The notes below the pieces were generated by a model. That model was given only the letters and a program-made list of their open reading frames with translations. It did no database searches and was not told the origin of the DNA. A stretch of 64,000 nucleotides of DNA from Isoetes taiwanensis (Eukaryota; Streptophyta; Lycopodiopsida; Isoetales; Isoetaceae). Positions 45,448-57,264 of this stretch are shown here, one piece after another. The position numbers and the translations under genes are program-made. Position 1 is the stretch's first letter. The number at the start of each line of letters is the position of its first letter. The stretch lies in assembly GCA_021234155.1 (NCBI GenBank), contig JAJEKV010000025.1:7952531-8016530 (forward strand). Reading direction: 5' to 3'.

Positions 45448-45959
45448 AAGAGAAGTCTTCTATCTGACTAAGTCATGCATTTTTGGCGTTTCTGCACAAG
45501 CTTGACACCTCATTATGGTAGCAGCTATACAATCTTCGCCCAACTGCATATCTGAAATGGCATGATTGGGGTCAGTGAAAACAATTGCGCCAGTAACAAG
45601 ATTGCGTATTAAACGGGAGCAAATCATCAAAACGAGAGCAAAAGGAATATTCCTTAAAGATTCCCTTTTTTTTTACAAAAAGGGGGTAAAACGAGGTTAA
45701 AAAAAAAGATGCATGAAATTCTATTTTTACCCCCCCAAAAGTGACTAATTTTTTTGTGCAACGAAAGAATTGACTTTTTTAAAGTGTCATTTTTCTTAGC
45801 AAATAGAATGTTCTTAAGTATATTTTACGTGAGAAACCCTAATTTAAGAGGATAAAATATTTAACAAAAAATTGAAGTTAGTCCGTAACTGAAACTGTAG
45901 TATTCTCAAAATTTGAAGATAGAATCTTCATATTCACATGCAAAATTCTGATCTTTTTC

Positions 45960-47900
45960 TAAGACTGGAGTTATGTACAAAAGTGTGAGGAGTGATGAGA
46001 GAGGGATCTAGGACGTCATCATATTCATTTATGCCATCCTCATCACCTTCACTTCTTTCACTGTCACTAGAGGAAGTGCTTGAGTTATCTTCCTCATCAC
46101 TATCAACAGATGGTGTAGCATTGCCACCACCTTGTTCATCCTCTTCTTCATAATTACAAGCTTTTTTTTAAGCAAATTGATAGTCCTCCGGCGTGAGGCG
46201 ATTGTTAGATTTCAATTTAAAATCATAGCACAATATAGTCACGTCATTAAGGATCAGCTCATCCCTACAACCCACCTTCTTGGACTTTCTTCCTTTTCCT
46301 TGGCTTCTCATTTCTAACTCATATCTACCTTCAAAAGCATTTTCTGAGCGAGTTGCAAGCCAATGAATCTTGAGTTTAGTGACTAAGCCTTCCTCCTTGA
46401 TTGTGTCAAGCACTTTTGCTATCGAAAGGTCGACTTTTGTCATCCTCCTCGGTTGGAAGAGCAATTAGCATACCCTTGGTAATTTGTGATGTTACCTTGA
46501 GGCTCATTCTGCGTCATGGTAGAGGTACATGACTCGATCCTTGTCTTCTTCTCTTTGGGTGCTAATGTAGCATTGCTTGGACCTGCTTGGTGCTGGGGTT
46601 GATGGAAGGTGTTAGGCCATAGAAATGGTTCTTGCAACTGTCTTAGAGCTATATTTTTCACAACAATTTTCTGTTCGAGAAAGAAATTACTCCATCACAT
46701 CCGATCTTCTTCTAAGAAGTACTTAAAGCTCGAGGAAATTCCATTTTCAATGGCTTTTAAGGATGACTCTGGGGTACTTTTTCTTCTTGGACTCCTTAGG
46801 ATTTTTTGAGAGGAAGTTGTTCAAAGACGTTCTATGAAGGAATTAATGCGGAATATATTTAAGGAAGCGTAATCCCTCACGGTGGACTCCAGTCCTTAGT
46901 TGTGGTATACTTCTTCCCGTGTAAGAAACTCTGGCCATCCTTCAAGTAGAACTTGATGTGATGTTGAAAGGTGAGATCATTCCTTGTTCACAGCTTGTTC
47001 TCTGTCTGAACGTTGAGAGAAAATAAACTCTCTGAAATCAGCAGTCTCTTTAAGAAGATCGATCACTGGAGGAAGGGAGAAAGCTTTCTTCCTTCTAAGG
47101 CGCACAGAAAATCTGCTGAACATTTGGTCAATCTTGTGGCCTACAAGTAAGAAACCGAGCTTCACTTTTCTAAAGATCCCTAGCTCCACTAACATAGCAC
47201 AGTATGCAAAGAGTGTTTGATTCTTGTTCTCCCTTGTAGTATTGTCAAGTTCTGGGTAAAAAGCAGCGGTGGTAATTGCTCTTTTCGCCTACAGGACCTT
47301 GTTAAGAATTGTAATTGTGAGGAGGGTCACCATGCAAGTTTGGATATGTCAAAAATACTTTTGCACTTTAGACTTCCTTTGAAGACCATAGCTCCTACAA
47401 GGTGGACCTTAACAAAACATTCCTCTGGCACATCTTTAGGAATGTTCAAGAAATGTGGTAGAGTAGTTTTTTGGTCCATTCCATCAATCACAAGACATAT
47501 ATTGCGTTGGACGTTCAAGAGCTTTTTTTTTTTACGTGTTTGGCAAGCTTTCTTCTCTCTCACGCTTGTTGTTCATGATGTCCGGCAAGGTTACGTTGCA
47601 CAATATCGTAGAAGAAATAAGGTCAAAGCATTTTTTTTTAAAACAAATGAGAGATTGAAGAACATGAGCTTACTTCTTTTCGACCTCTGTCTTTTGCAGT
47701 TTCTCTTTGACTTTTAATTACGCACACCTTGAGCAAGCGGACATTACTGTGTCTCACGGGAATTTTCACTAAACCCGAATTCACTTTTCCACGGTCGGTG
47801 AAGTGTGAGTAAGAGATGTCAATAAGCCGAGTGCAAGTCTCTTTGTACTCATTAAAAACATCTTTTTTGGTGATGTTATCGGTTAAATGATACATGTTAC
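45960..47900 (-). pseudogene. DDE-like transposase relic B (DUF7869-like)
   Basis: Minus-strand pieces in order: 47895-47638 (TRLIDISYSHFTDRGKV), 47563-47327 (NICLVIDGMDQKTTLPHFLN, then PKDVPEECFVKVHLVGAMVF), a segment near 47210-47255 reading LDNTTRENKNQTLF, 47195-46977 (LVELGIFRKVKLGFLLVGHK, IDQMFSRFSVRLRRK), then KFYLKDGQSFL and KKYTTTKDWSPP, and finally a Ser/Glu/Asp-rich tail (46140-45980). DGMDQ, LDN..ENKN and GH..IDQMFS are the signature blocks of a transposase-like family I associate with DUF7869. The tail has a frameshift at a T run (46158). GHK..IDQ lacks residues usual between GHT and IDQ. Many frame breaks may be sequencing error. Confidence 0.75.
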
Positions 47901-48379
47901 TCTAAAATATTTCTCCATCCATGACAAGTGACAAGGGCATGCATGGTTACAACTCTTCTTGGTCCACAATGATCATCAATTGCTGGATTTTTGTCGATCT
48001 TTTGTGTATTCTAGACATTACGGTGGACCCTAAGCGGTGGACAACCATAAAGCATTTACGGCAAACTTCTTGGACGGTTAATGTAGTGCAAGAAAGGTGT
48101 TGTGTGATGCGGCCTTACATGATAGGCCAAGTAGGCATTCTGGTCAGCCAATGTCATTGAACAGTAGTTGTCTCTAATTGCTTGTAATTTAGACATGTTA
48201 AATTTGTTGATACAACCCAATGAGCAGCATTTACTTCTTAAAGTCTTCTCATTTTATGCTCGTCCATAAGGTTTCTTCTTCTTCTGAGGAGGAGCATGCT
48301 CTCAAACCATAATCCACCTTGAATTTCTTGGTGGTAATTTGGCTAGAGAACGTGTAATCTCGTTGCGCCGTTGGTGTCT

Positions 48380-49153
48380 TCATCTTACGAAGAGAGTTCT
48401 ACTCACGGGGTGACCTTCTCCGCCCTTAGTGGTGTGCTTGTAGAGGAGAACAAACCCGTGAAGCTGTATCCGGATAAGGCGGAGGTGCAGTGTTGAATGA
48501 AGGAGATGGGCAGCATATGATGTGCCAGAAAAAGTTGTTGTAAGCGTCTTCACGGGGAGTTCGATCAAACATATCTCTTATAGCGGTGAAATTACGCAAA
48601 CCCATGTGTCACCACGTTTGTGTGAAGAGGAGTAGATCTTTGCGAGGTCGTCTTCATTTGTAGTGAAATCGTGGTGGGAGAAACGATGGAGAATCTCGCG
48701 ATCTTGAGCGTCTTTGTATTCCCGGCATGTGTAAGTGAAGAGGGAGAAACAACAAACCACGGAGGTAGTCTGTTCCAAAAATTTTCTTTGAGGTCGAGCC
48801 ATTGTAGTGTCGGGGGATGGTACAAATGGTGGTGGAAGATTGCCTACGGCAAACGGTGAGGGTTGGAAAGGTGGTGGCAGCCGGTTTCCCTCTTGGACTT
48901 GGAGAGGGTTGGAAAGGTGGTGGCGGTCTACTGGATTCTTTGGACTCGGAGTGTCTTGAGAAGCAACAAAGACCTTGTCGAGGTAGGTGTTGAAGAAGCA
49001 TCTCGTCTTGTGTTCCATCCGGTAGAGGTACTTGGGCAAACAAATGGTGGTGGAAGTTTGTTCACGGCGGTTAACCATGTCAAACAACTGCAAAAATAGT
49101 GGGCTTGTTACTAACTCACAAGTCGATTGGACTAATGATATTCGAGAATACAA
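48380..49153 (-). CDS. Pro-rich frames upstream of relic B, possible N-terminal exons
   Basis: Minus-strand frames 48578-49153 and 48380-48568 lie upstream of relic B in the same direction. They contain repeated PPPFQPSP / PPPFVPSP text and CLPKYLYRMEHKTRCFFNTY. They may be 5' exons of the transposase gene or unrelated; the family is unknown and several frames overlap in the repeats. Confidence 0.3.
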
Positions 49154-49470
49154 ATGCTAATACGGAATAGTATTTTGTGTCGCGACATTCTTTGTGTGTG
49201 TGCAAAAAATGCTATTCGAATACACTTATCTAGAGTGTTTGGACAAGGCGTATTCATCACATAAAAAACACAACCGACGTTGGCCTACCTTTAAAAGGAA
49301 AATCGGCGCCTCGGTTCGTATTCCGCTTCGGAGATTTAGTCAGCCCGAAAGCACCTTAGATCAATATACATTTCTTTGTATTCCGATTTACATAGCAAAA
49401 TAATGGGCGGGTAAGCATGTAAAAGTACATAGCACGTCTTTCTTTTGATTCTGATTTGCTTTTTGTAGGC

Positions 49471-49584
49471 CAAAGTGTATTCGAATACACTTTGCCCTTG
49501 ACGAAAACAAAGTGTATTACGGAATACACTTTGCTCATCTGGCAGTGCAAAGTGTATTAGTGTATTTCGAATACACTTTTGCAC
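49471..49584. repeat. Palindrome cluster between divergent genes
   Basis: Three palindromes with arm CAAAGTGTATTC and its reverse complement: 49471-49494 (perfect, 24 bp), 49508-49533 (2-base centre) and 49545-49584 (expanded centre). Looser versions occur at 49160-49240. The same arm recurs in the intron at 51611-51867. Confidence 0.9.
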
Positions 49585-49869
49585 TACGCCAGTGTTGTAT
49601 TTTTGAGAACGCTTGTTTGTTTGCACTTAAATAACACACTTTTTAGCTGCAGAGACCACTTTTTAGGTTAAAAATAACACTTTGAGTCAAATTAAGGCAC
49701 AAAAAATTGACTTAGAGTGACAATATTTTAGCTTGTTTTTCTGTCTTTTTACGGCCTTGAGGGCACAAGTTTAGTAAATGTTATTTTCAAATACAACTTC
49801 GTTTGAATTTCTGTCTTAACAAGGTAGTTTTCAGCGTTTAGGTGGCGGGGAAGAAGGAAGCAGAGGGCA

Positions 49870-51538
49870 TCAAAGAAATATCACAAGCCTAGCGCCCACA
49901 CCCTCGAAGCACAACCACCGGACGCAGGGCGAGCCAGATGTTTACGAGAACTTTCAAGCCCAAATGGTTCGTGACCGAGGGGGTGCGGATGGAAAATCTG
50001 ACACTGCGACATTTTTGCACGCCACGTAAAGTGCTGGTAACAAAGGTACGCCTCAGGAGTTTGTTAACCTTGGGACAATAAAAGATGTCTCCCAGGTTGC
50101 TTGGGACAAGGAGATCAAGTGGGGAGGCTTTCCTTCAAGACCTCCCAAGGCTTCATTGTTGTGGACATGTTTTTTTTTTTAAATTGTGTGGGTGTGCAAA
50201 CCACCGCTTTGCACAAACTCTTTTCACACCACTGGGACAAAGCGAGAAGCATGTGTTCATGTATTAGGCGAGGTTTGTTCCGGCCTGGCGAGGACTTTCT
50301 GTCGGTGAGTCCGGAGCAATGGGATGGAGAAAGGTCACAATCACCACCATCGCTAGTTCTTGGGGAGGTCATCGGATAGAGGTTCCGAGGAACAAGGCGA
50401 GGAAGAACCCCCAGGCGACCAAAAGAAACTTAGCGGGCCAAGGGCAACGATAGCTGCTAAAGAACCAAAGAAGCGAAAAGTAAAGCAGCTTGATGTTGCT
50501 GAAATTGCTGAGGAACAACCAAAAACGAAGAAGGGAAAGGGCAAGGCTCCTGGGGTGGCCATTAAAGAAAAGAAGGTGGATAAGACCTCAGAGAGGATGG
50601 AACAAATAAATCTTAACAAGTATGTTGGGGGGTAATATACCGCGGTAACTTCCATGAGGTTGCCACCGAAGAATGAAGCTGGTGAGCGCCCCCTTCAGGT
50701 TCAAAAAATCTATGCTGACCATTTAAGAAATTTGAAGGACAGAATAAGGAGCAACCCCAATGCCCATGTTGCTCCAATTGTTGTTCTTGTTGACGTAACC
50801 AAGGCATGGACCCCAAGGACTACGACCGGAGAAAATGGAACACTTACATGCAATATGTCCTTGGGGAAACCACAGGTTTCAAAGCAAGGAGACAGTTGTA
50901 CAAAGAAAAAACAACCCAAGATATCTCGTGCTTACTGTCTTTGTTTCATCGTGGCTGGACATGCACGAAGAAGCCAAAATCGTTGCCAACACGCACAATG
51001 CTGACAATAAATATAAGCTGAAAATGAGCTTTGTGGACAAAATCAGGTTCATGCACAGGGAATATATGATATTTAAAGAAAAATATGGAGATGATTTGAA
51101 GAAGACACAATACTCATTGGAACTAAAGGAAGGCGTGTCTTTGTGGAGTCTTTGCCTCCGTCTGACGAAGGCTAACAAATGGCGATCTTTAATACCACCA
51201 CGACAAACCTGGTTTCACCGGCTACCCGAGAGATGGCGAGTAAGTTGTTTTGTATTACGGAATACCCTGCAGCCCTCCCGACCGATATAAGCTTTCTTCT
51301 CTCGATTTGGGACCTCCAAAGCGAAATATTCACACCATGTTCGAAGCGTGGTGATTTTGAAAAGCTTTCAAAAGCAAGGTCTCTAAAAGAAAAAAGGATC
51401 AAGCGTTCCCAAAAGGAAATGACAATCCAGATGGTGGCGAAATGCGGGCTTCACGGATATGGATATATTAGAAAGCTCTTTGCAAAAGGTTGTCGAGCAA
51501 AAAATTTACTCTCGAAGAAATGTCAAGAAGCTCCACAA
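49870..51538 (+). pseudogene. ParB-like domain protein, 5' part of ParB-methyltransferase gene (frame broken)
   Basis: Overlapping frames give a coherent protein: QEFVNLGTIKDVSQVAWDKE (50055-50115), FRPGEDFLSVSPEQWDGE (50280-50335), a Lys/Glu-rich linker (50360-50635), then ERPLQVQKIYADHLRNLKDR, NPNAHVAPIVVLVDVTKA and a frameshifted VLGGNHRF-like motif near 50855-50880, continuing to KYKLKMSFVDKIRFMHREYM. Arg-rich start, PI-V-V strand and G-[GN]-H-R motif resemble the ParB/sulfiredoxin-like domain often fused to DNA methyltransferases in phages and bacteria. 51179-51538 continues (LVSPATREMASKLFCITEYP). Then a GT donor (51539) opens an intron. Frameshifts at about 50160, 50640, 50800-50870 and 51180 may be read errors. 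Fold assignment is by motif only. Confidence 0.55.
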
Positions 51539-51925
51539 GTAAGAATGCCACTTTGGGTTCTTGTTTGGTAGGGACAAGTGTAGTTTGAATTTGGCTTACG
51601 CTTTGACAGGACAAAGCGTGTTCGAATACACTTTGGCTCACAAGGAGCCAAGTGTATTCCGAATACACTTTGGCTTTTCGTGTGGCAGGCAAAGTGTATT
51701 ACGAAAAATACCTTGGCTTGGGTGTGAGCCAAATACGGAATCGAATAGAACTTTGGCTTTCACGTTGAGACAAGTGTATTCTAGAATACGCTTGGCTCAC
51801 CTAAAAGCCAAAAGAGACACTTTGGCTTTGGTGTGTGAGCCGGTGTATTCTGGAATACACATTGGCTTCTGAGTTTTTAAGTAATTTTTTTGTTGCTTTT
51901 CTTTTTAGTTTTTTTTTTTTTCTAG
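51539..51925 (+). other. Intron of the ParB-methyltransferase gene
   Basis: A 387-base interval from GTAAGA to a T-rich tract ending TCTAG. It contains no coding similarity but holds the second palindrome cluster. Confidence 0.55.
51611..51867. repeat. Palindrome array in intron
   Basis: Six imperfect palindromes of about 26-30 bp at 51611, 51647, 51688, 51728, 51769 and 51840, each of form CAAAGTGTATTC-nn-GAATACACTTTG. The centre varies (TCGA, CCGA, TAGA, CTGG), and GCC/GGC often extends both sides. The shadow ORFs here are just the array in translation. Confidence 0.9.
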
Positions 51926-53300
51926 CGTTTGTGTGGTCTTACAACGGAAAAATGTCATCACATGTCAAACCCTGCTTAATGGAATAATTAAATGTTGACA
52001 GCTAGGAAAGATGCAAAGAGCTTTGTCCTATCGCAACCTCAGACGAAAGGATTGTCCAGTATACGCCAAATTTTGAATTTGGGTATGTTGATTTTTTTTA
52101 TAATGTTGTTTTTCTTGTTAGTGGGGCGTTCTTTTGCAGAGCAAAAGAAAAAGAAAACAAACTTGCCGGAGGGCTTCATGCACTTGTCGAGACAGCACGA
52201 GAAGCGAGGGGCGTTGGCGGACCCGGGCGTGTTCCTGGATTAAGGCCCTCCGATTCTGAAAGGTTTACAATGTTCGATCAAAATAACCTATTCTCTATTG
52301 TGCGGTGATTGCACCAAACTAGTCGAATCAATAAAACCAAGATTTTACCTTGGTAATAGCTGGCCTTCCATATGGATTCAAGCTCAAAGGCGGCCTTCGG
52401 CGACCAGCCATTTAAAAACTGCGAGTTTAATGCTTTCAAGCCGACGGCATAAAGCAGATTACTCCGCGGCAAAACATTGGAGGTTGGTCGTATTTCACGC
52501 TCAAGCATGCAATCCGGCCTTGTGGAAATTTGGTTTTAAGAATCATTTTGGTTCCCCCTCGCAATTTGGTTATGAAAAACATGGTTTGGTAAGCACTTAT
52601 ACGGAATACATATATTTGCTTTAAGTTCTTTTCCTTTTAGTAACACCGGCGAGCATTGTTAGGAATTTCTATTAGGAATCGTTTTCCTTCGGTTGTGCTT
52701 AAATCCTCTTTTTTTTTTTTCTTAGGTACAAAACAAATATAAATTACCATGGCCGGAGGCCCTAGATTGTTATTGAAAGTCGAATATCTCCGCATTCGCT
52801 TATTGGAGTTTTGATGGGAAGCGTGCAATGGAACACTTCAACACGGCGATGTCGGAGAACTTTTCGAGCGTGTTGGGAACCGGTAGGTTTCTGCGCTGCT
52901 TGGGACCCTAGTGCACAAGGAAGAATAGTGAATCACTATGGAAGCGCGAGAAGTTGATTAACCATCTTACGGACATGTTCTCACGTCCAGGAGATTGGGT
53001 GCTCGGCCGCATTTTCGGCTCTGGTACAACTATTGTGCCTTTGAAAAAGAACCATAAGCGTGTGTAGCAATTGATATTGATAAGGAGGTAGCTTCGGTTT
53101 TCATTAAAATGAGACTTTACGCTTTACCAACTCTACGGGCGAGAATCAAAGAGTTGGGGCAAAGTCTAATTCTGATTTTCTTCAAAGATGACATCGCCGA
53201 ATCTGACCTCCTTTACAAGCTCCTTAGATGGCGAAGCTACTTTTGCGAGTTGAAAAAAGTAGCTCTTGCTACCATCTGGGAATCAACTCTTGACCTTTGA
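51926..53300 (+). pseudogene. Beta-class N4/N6 DNA methyltransferase, 3' part of the same gene (frame broken)
   Basis: Candidate exons are 51926-52082, 52140-52588 and 52726-53300, separated by GT-AG introns (the first only 57 bases, short for plants). Exon C reads GDCTKLVESIKPRFYLVIA-like then GLPYGF at 52362-52379, aligning with catalytic motif IV (D/N-P-P-Y; the leading Asp reads Gly here), and HWRLVVFHAQACNPALW. Exon D reads KREKLINHLTDMFSRPGDWV, then FGSGTT at 53014-53031 (AdoMet-binding motif I, usually FSGSGTT), VAIDIDKEVASVFIKM and LYALPTLRARIKELG. Motif IV before motif I is the beta-class order (N4-cytosine or N6-adenine enzymes). Changes at GLPY and FGSG could be errors of the CAG type. 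Activity is unknown. Confidence 0.62.
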
Positions 53301-56300
53301 GAAGCCCTAAGTCACCGAGCTTGATGAGAAAAATGAACAGTAGAAAGCAGGCCAAGCGAGGGAGAAGCGATGAAAAAATGAAGACTACAATTTAGATCTC
53401 TGGACGAACCCTTTTGAAAGTTAATTCTTGATATTTATTATTGATTGCCATTCTTGATGTAACAAAAAAAGCGAAAAAATTATTATTATTATTTTACTAA
53501 ATTTGTGTCTTTTTACATCCACCTACAAATAATTTTGTACTCATGTCTCAATTTTGCTATTTTCACGTGCTTCCTCCAAAAGCGAAAAGGTAGTGTGCAA
53601 AAATACTACCCAAAACTAGGCCAAAACAAAAGCGATACTCCACGAAACTTTAAGCCTCTCTTAAAAAGCCCACTTTTTGAATGATGTATTTTTCTAAAGA
53701 ATCTCTTTCAAGCGGGGAGTCTTTGCTGCCTCCGGATTTAATTTCTAACAACGATTACGGTGGCATATGGGATATCGAGCATTCTCATGCTGAGCGTACA
53801 TGCGATCGATAAGGTCATCCTTAAAATGGCTTTAGCATTTGTCGCATCACCTAGATGAATGCACACTCCCTTTGGGTCTTGCCATACTATCTTTGATCTG
53901 TCTTAGGGGAGGGTTTGAAAAATTCTTCCACCTGCGTACGCTATGTCCATGGTGGGCCATAAAAAAATAAAACATACCTTTGGAGTCTAAAGGGTCCCCA
54001 TTTACCATTTGAGGATCGACGGAGATCTTTTCGAATCGTTCGAGGGTTCAGCGCATCCTTGAGGCAAGGGCAAGTTGTGATGCTTATTCGAAATCATGCA
54101 TCTTCATACCGCAACCTTCACGCCATTGATAAGCATGGACCTATCTCCATTCTCTGGCTATGCGTCAGTGGGTAAAAGCGGTATGAAGGATGTGATAGCT
54201 GATCTCAAATCGAAAGCAATGAGCAATATCCATCATGCTCATAACTATACATCAGATCACCAAGGAAGCCAGCAGCCAATAATAGTAGATAGCTGATCCA
54301 GTCCGGATTTTGTCGAGTAGAAGGTTTTGGCATTAACAATCGCAAGGTAGCAATATATAGTGTTTAGTAAATGGCGTTACATTATGGCAAGCAACCTCCT
54401 AGAATCTGTGCATTGTAATATTAAACATAATCAGGAACAAGTCATAAGTAGCTCACATTGCAAACATACTCTTAAAAGGCAAATAACAAGCGAGATTGGA
54501 AGGAAGATGTTATTTTAAGAGAATCACATTTGTTGCCATAGTCGCCATGAAGAAAGTAACAAAAAAAACAAAGAGAAATGGAGCTTGCCTTCCTTGCTAT
54601 GATCGAGCTCCAGTAAGCGAGGCACAGCCGGGTTTTTGAAGCCACGACAATCTCGTCGGTTGCACCACAGAGATCCACAAGAGCGTCGGGGTCAGTCAAA
54701 CCTCAAAACCTTCAGCGCTACATATGAAATGGAAGTGCCTTTCTTCTTGCCTTAAGAATTGCAATGCAACCCAGTCCACTTTTTTTTTTAATTTGAATTA
54801 TGTTCTTGCTTTCGATCGATAATTGGGTGTAAGGTGGCGGGTCAGATGCGCGAGGTGTCTCGAGGGGTACTAAATTCGCCTCTTGTTAATCTTCTTTGGT
54901 GGCGAGACCAGGGATTGAAAAATGTCACTTTAGGAATACCTTTAATGGAGTGCAATTTCTGAAGTGTCATTTTTCATAATTACATTTTCAAATTACTTGT
55001 GTCTTCATCATGATGCGGGATTCAAAATTTTCCTCAAAAGGGCACTACTTTACCGGATCGGCCCATAAATATAGAGTAAAGTCAGCCATAAAATCGCCTT
55101 CTGAAATATGCCTTTCGCCATAAATAAATTAGATACGCCATAAATCGTCTTCCACCATAAATAAACGCCCACCATAAATACACCATAATTACGCCACCAT
55201 TCTTAAATACACCATAGTATTTTATATATATTTTCGGCTATAGATTTCCCACCTCTCGCCTAAAGCGATACCTCGCTTCTCCGCCTGAGCGAAACCTCCT
55301 AAAGCTCGCCACTTGATTTTCCAGCGCCCAACCCGGCCGGATGAAGACCCTTGTCGGTAAATGTAACGTCACGAAATCAAGCGGCGCGATCTGTTGACAT
55401 GAATATATTCTATTTTTTGCTGCGAATAGTCAATCAAATGCTGATTGGCGATCTTGGCTAACTATATTTCTAAACTATAGTAAAATGCCTTCCGTATCGA
55501 ACAGATCCACGACCATGATCTCTTTCTGCTTATTTCTTTCACGGCTGCTAACCAAAATAATATGCATTCAAACTATTGATCTGAGATCCGCGATAGCGAT
55601 CTTGACCTTCTACTAGCAAACTTCGAATACTTCTTGCAACTTTGGACTTTTAAAGTGGGACTTGTTTCCTTCTTGCAGAGCTTCGAATACTTCTTGAGCC
55701 TATATGCATAGTAACCCCATACGCGAAGTCGAAAATGGGCTATGGGAATGGCTTTCGAGGCAATACCCTGAGATCAAAGGCAGGCGAAAAAAAAAGCATG
55801 TCTTTTGTTTGGGGCGGAAAAGGCTCGGATGACATGGAACGGATGGGCATCGGCATCATAGCAATGTGGGAAGGATGCAAAAATAATGTTGAGAATGCCA
55901 TCATATGCGGCGTGAAGATAATCAGCGATTCGAGTTTATGGGTATGTGCTTTCCGGATAGCGAGTGCTGATCCTTCTCTAATGATTGCGCGCCAAGCTAA
56001 ATAAGCCACCTAGGCGAGAAGAATGTTTCCTATGGCGCTAAGGGTTCACGGATGGAGCCTTCCATCACTCGACTCCCTTTCTCGCTAGGATCAAAGGGAA
56101 TCGTGATCTCTTGGTTGGCACAAAGTAAAGTGCAAGAATGACTTGGCAAATGATAAACCACCTTCTTGTGCTATTAGGGCCAAGAAGGATAACAAGATGC
56201 CCAGTCATGGATACTAATTGGATGAGAGCCATAGCAGCTAAGGAAAGGCAATCCTCTTGGCCACTCTCGGTGACCATCTCATGCCAAAGGAACGAACCAC

Positions 56301-57264
56301 GAGGTTCAAAGTGGTAATCCTATGTGCTCTGTAGTAGAGAATCCTTGCGAGAACTAAGGGCTGATTATGCCCCACCTCAGACAGAGACCTTCGATAAGCC
56401 AAAACACACCTCTGCTCCAAGATTAAAAAATTTAAAAGATTAGCTTGAGGAAGTTAATCTGAGACCCATCGAAAAAGCAGTCCACTTCACCACACCTACA
56501 TCTTACGATATCTCCGCAGCTTCATCATACGCTCTTACCTATCTGGTCGCGATCGCGCCTCTGAGGCGGGGAATTTAATCACAGGGAGGAAAAGAAGTTC
56601 AAGATCAAACTACTAAAACATTGCAAGAGTTGAAGGAGTTTTTATCAATTAAGATCGATTGGTTCACCAAAGTCGGCATTTTTATTGTGGAATGCGCGGC
56701 CAATATGACTCCACGAACTTCGGTCCAATATTGGCGTTAGAGACATTCTTGAGGGGAGTTTTAAATCGTGCCCTCTTGAAGTCTTGTGGCCGTGGGATAT
56801 AATACCATTGATCAATTATGAAGTGTGATGTTTGCTTCTGATGTCATTTGTGATCTGTTGCTTTTAGCTGATCTGTTGACATGTGGAGCGGGGATGAGAA
56901 GGTAAACGTGGTGCGATTGAGGAGGACATGGGGGAAAGAAATTTTATGTTATTTAAACACATATATTTGCTGCTCAATTGCTCTGCTCCCACATGGTCTT
57001 TGTTAAATAGGTTAGAATTTCTTGAGCATCACGCAAAGAAACTCGAGGTGTTGAATGGGAATGCGACAAAAGAATATATACAATTATCTATACAATGTAA
57101 GTGTTTTTTTTAACCGCAGGTCTATAAGGAGCCCTATAATTGAAAAGCTCCGGCAACCACAATCAACCTGAAAGCCTATGGATGTCACCACGAGGACCAA
57201 GCTGGGCGGCTATGACATTTTACATGGAAGGTAAGTACTTATCTTTACTTGTTTTGGCAAGATC
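53301..57264. other. Unrecognised decayed DNA
   Basis: About 4 kb without a supportable gene. Short frames at 54096-54296 and 55735-56009 look protein-like in places (GKSGMKDVIADLKSKAMSN; KNNVENAIICGVKIISDSS) but I recognise no family; the latter is open on both strands. Local CG-rich patches alternate with AT-rich DNA. Confidence 0.4.

Noticed and set aside
55735-56009. Conserved gene open on both strands
   Set aside because: Both frames are open over the same span and neither matches a known family, so neither is called.
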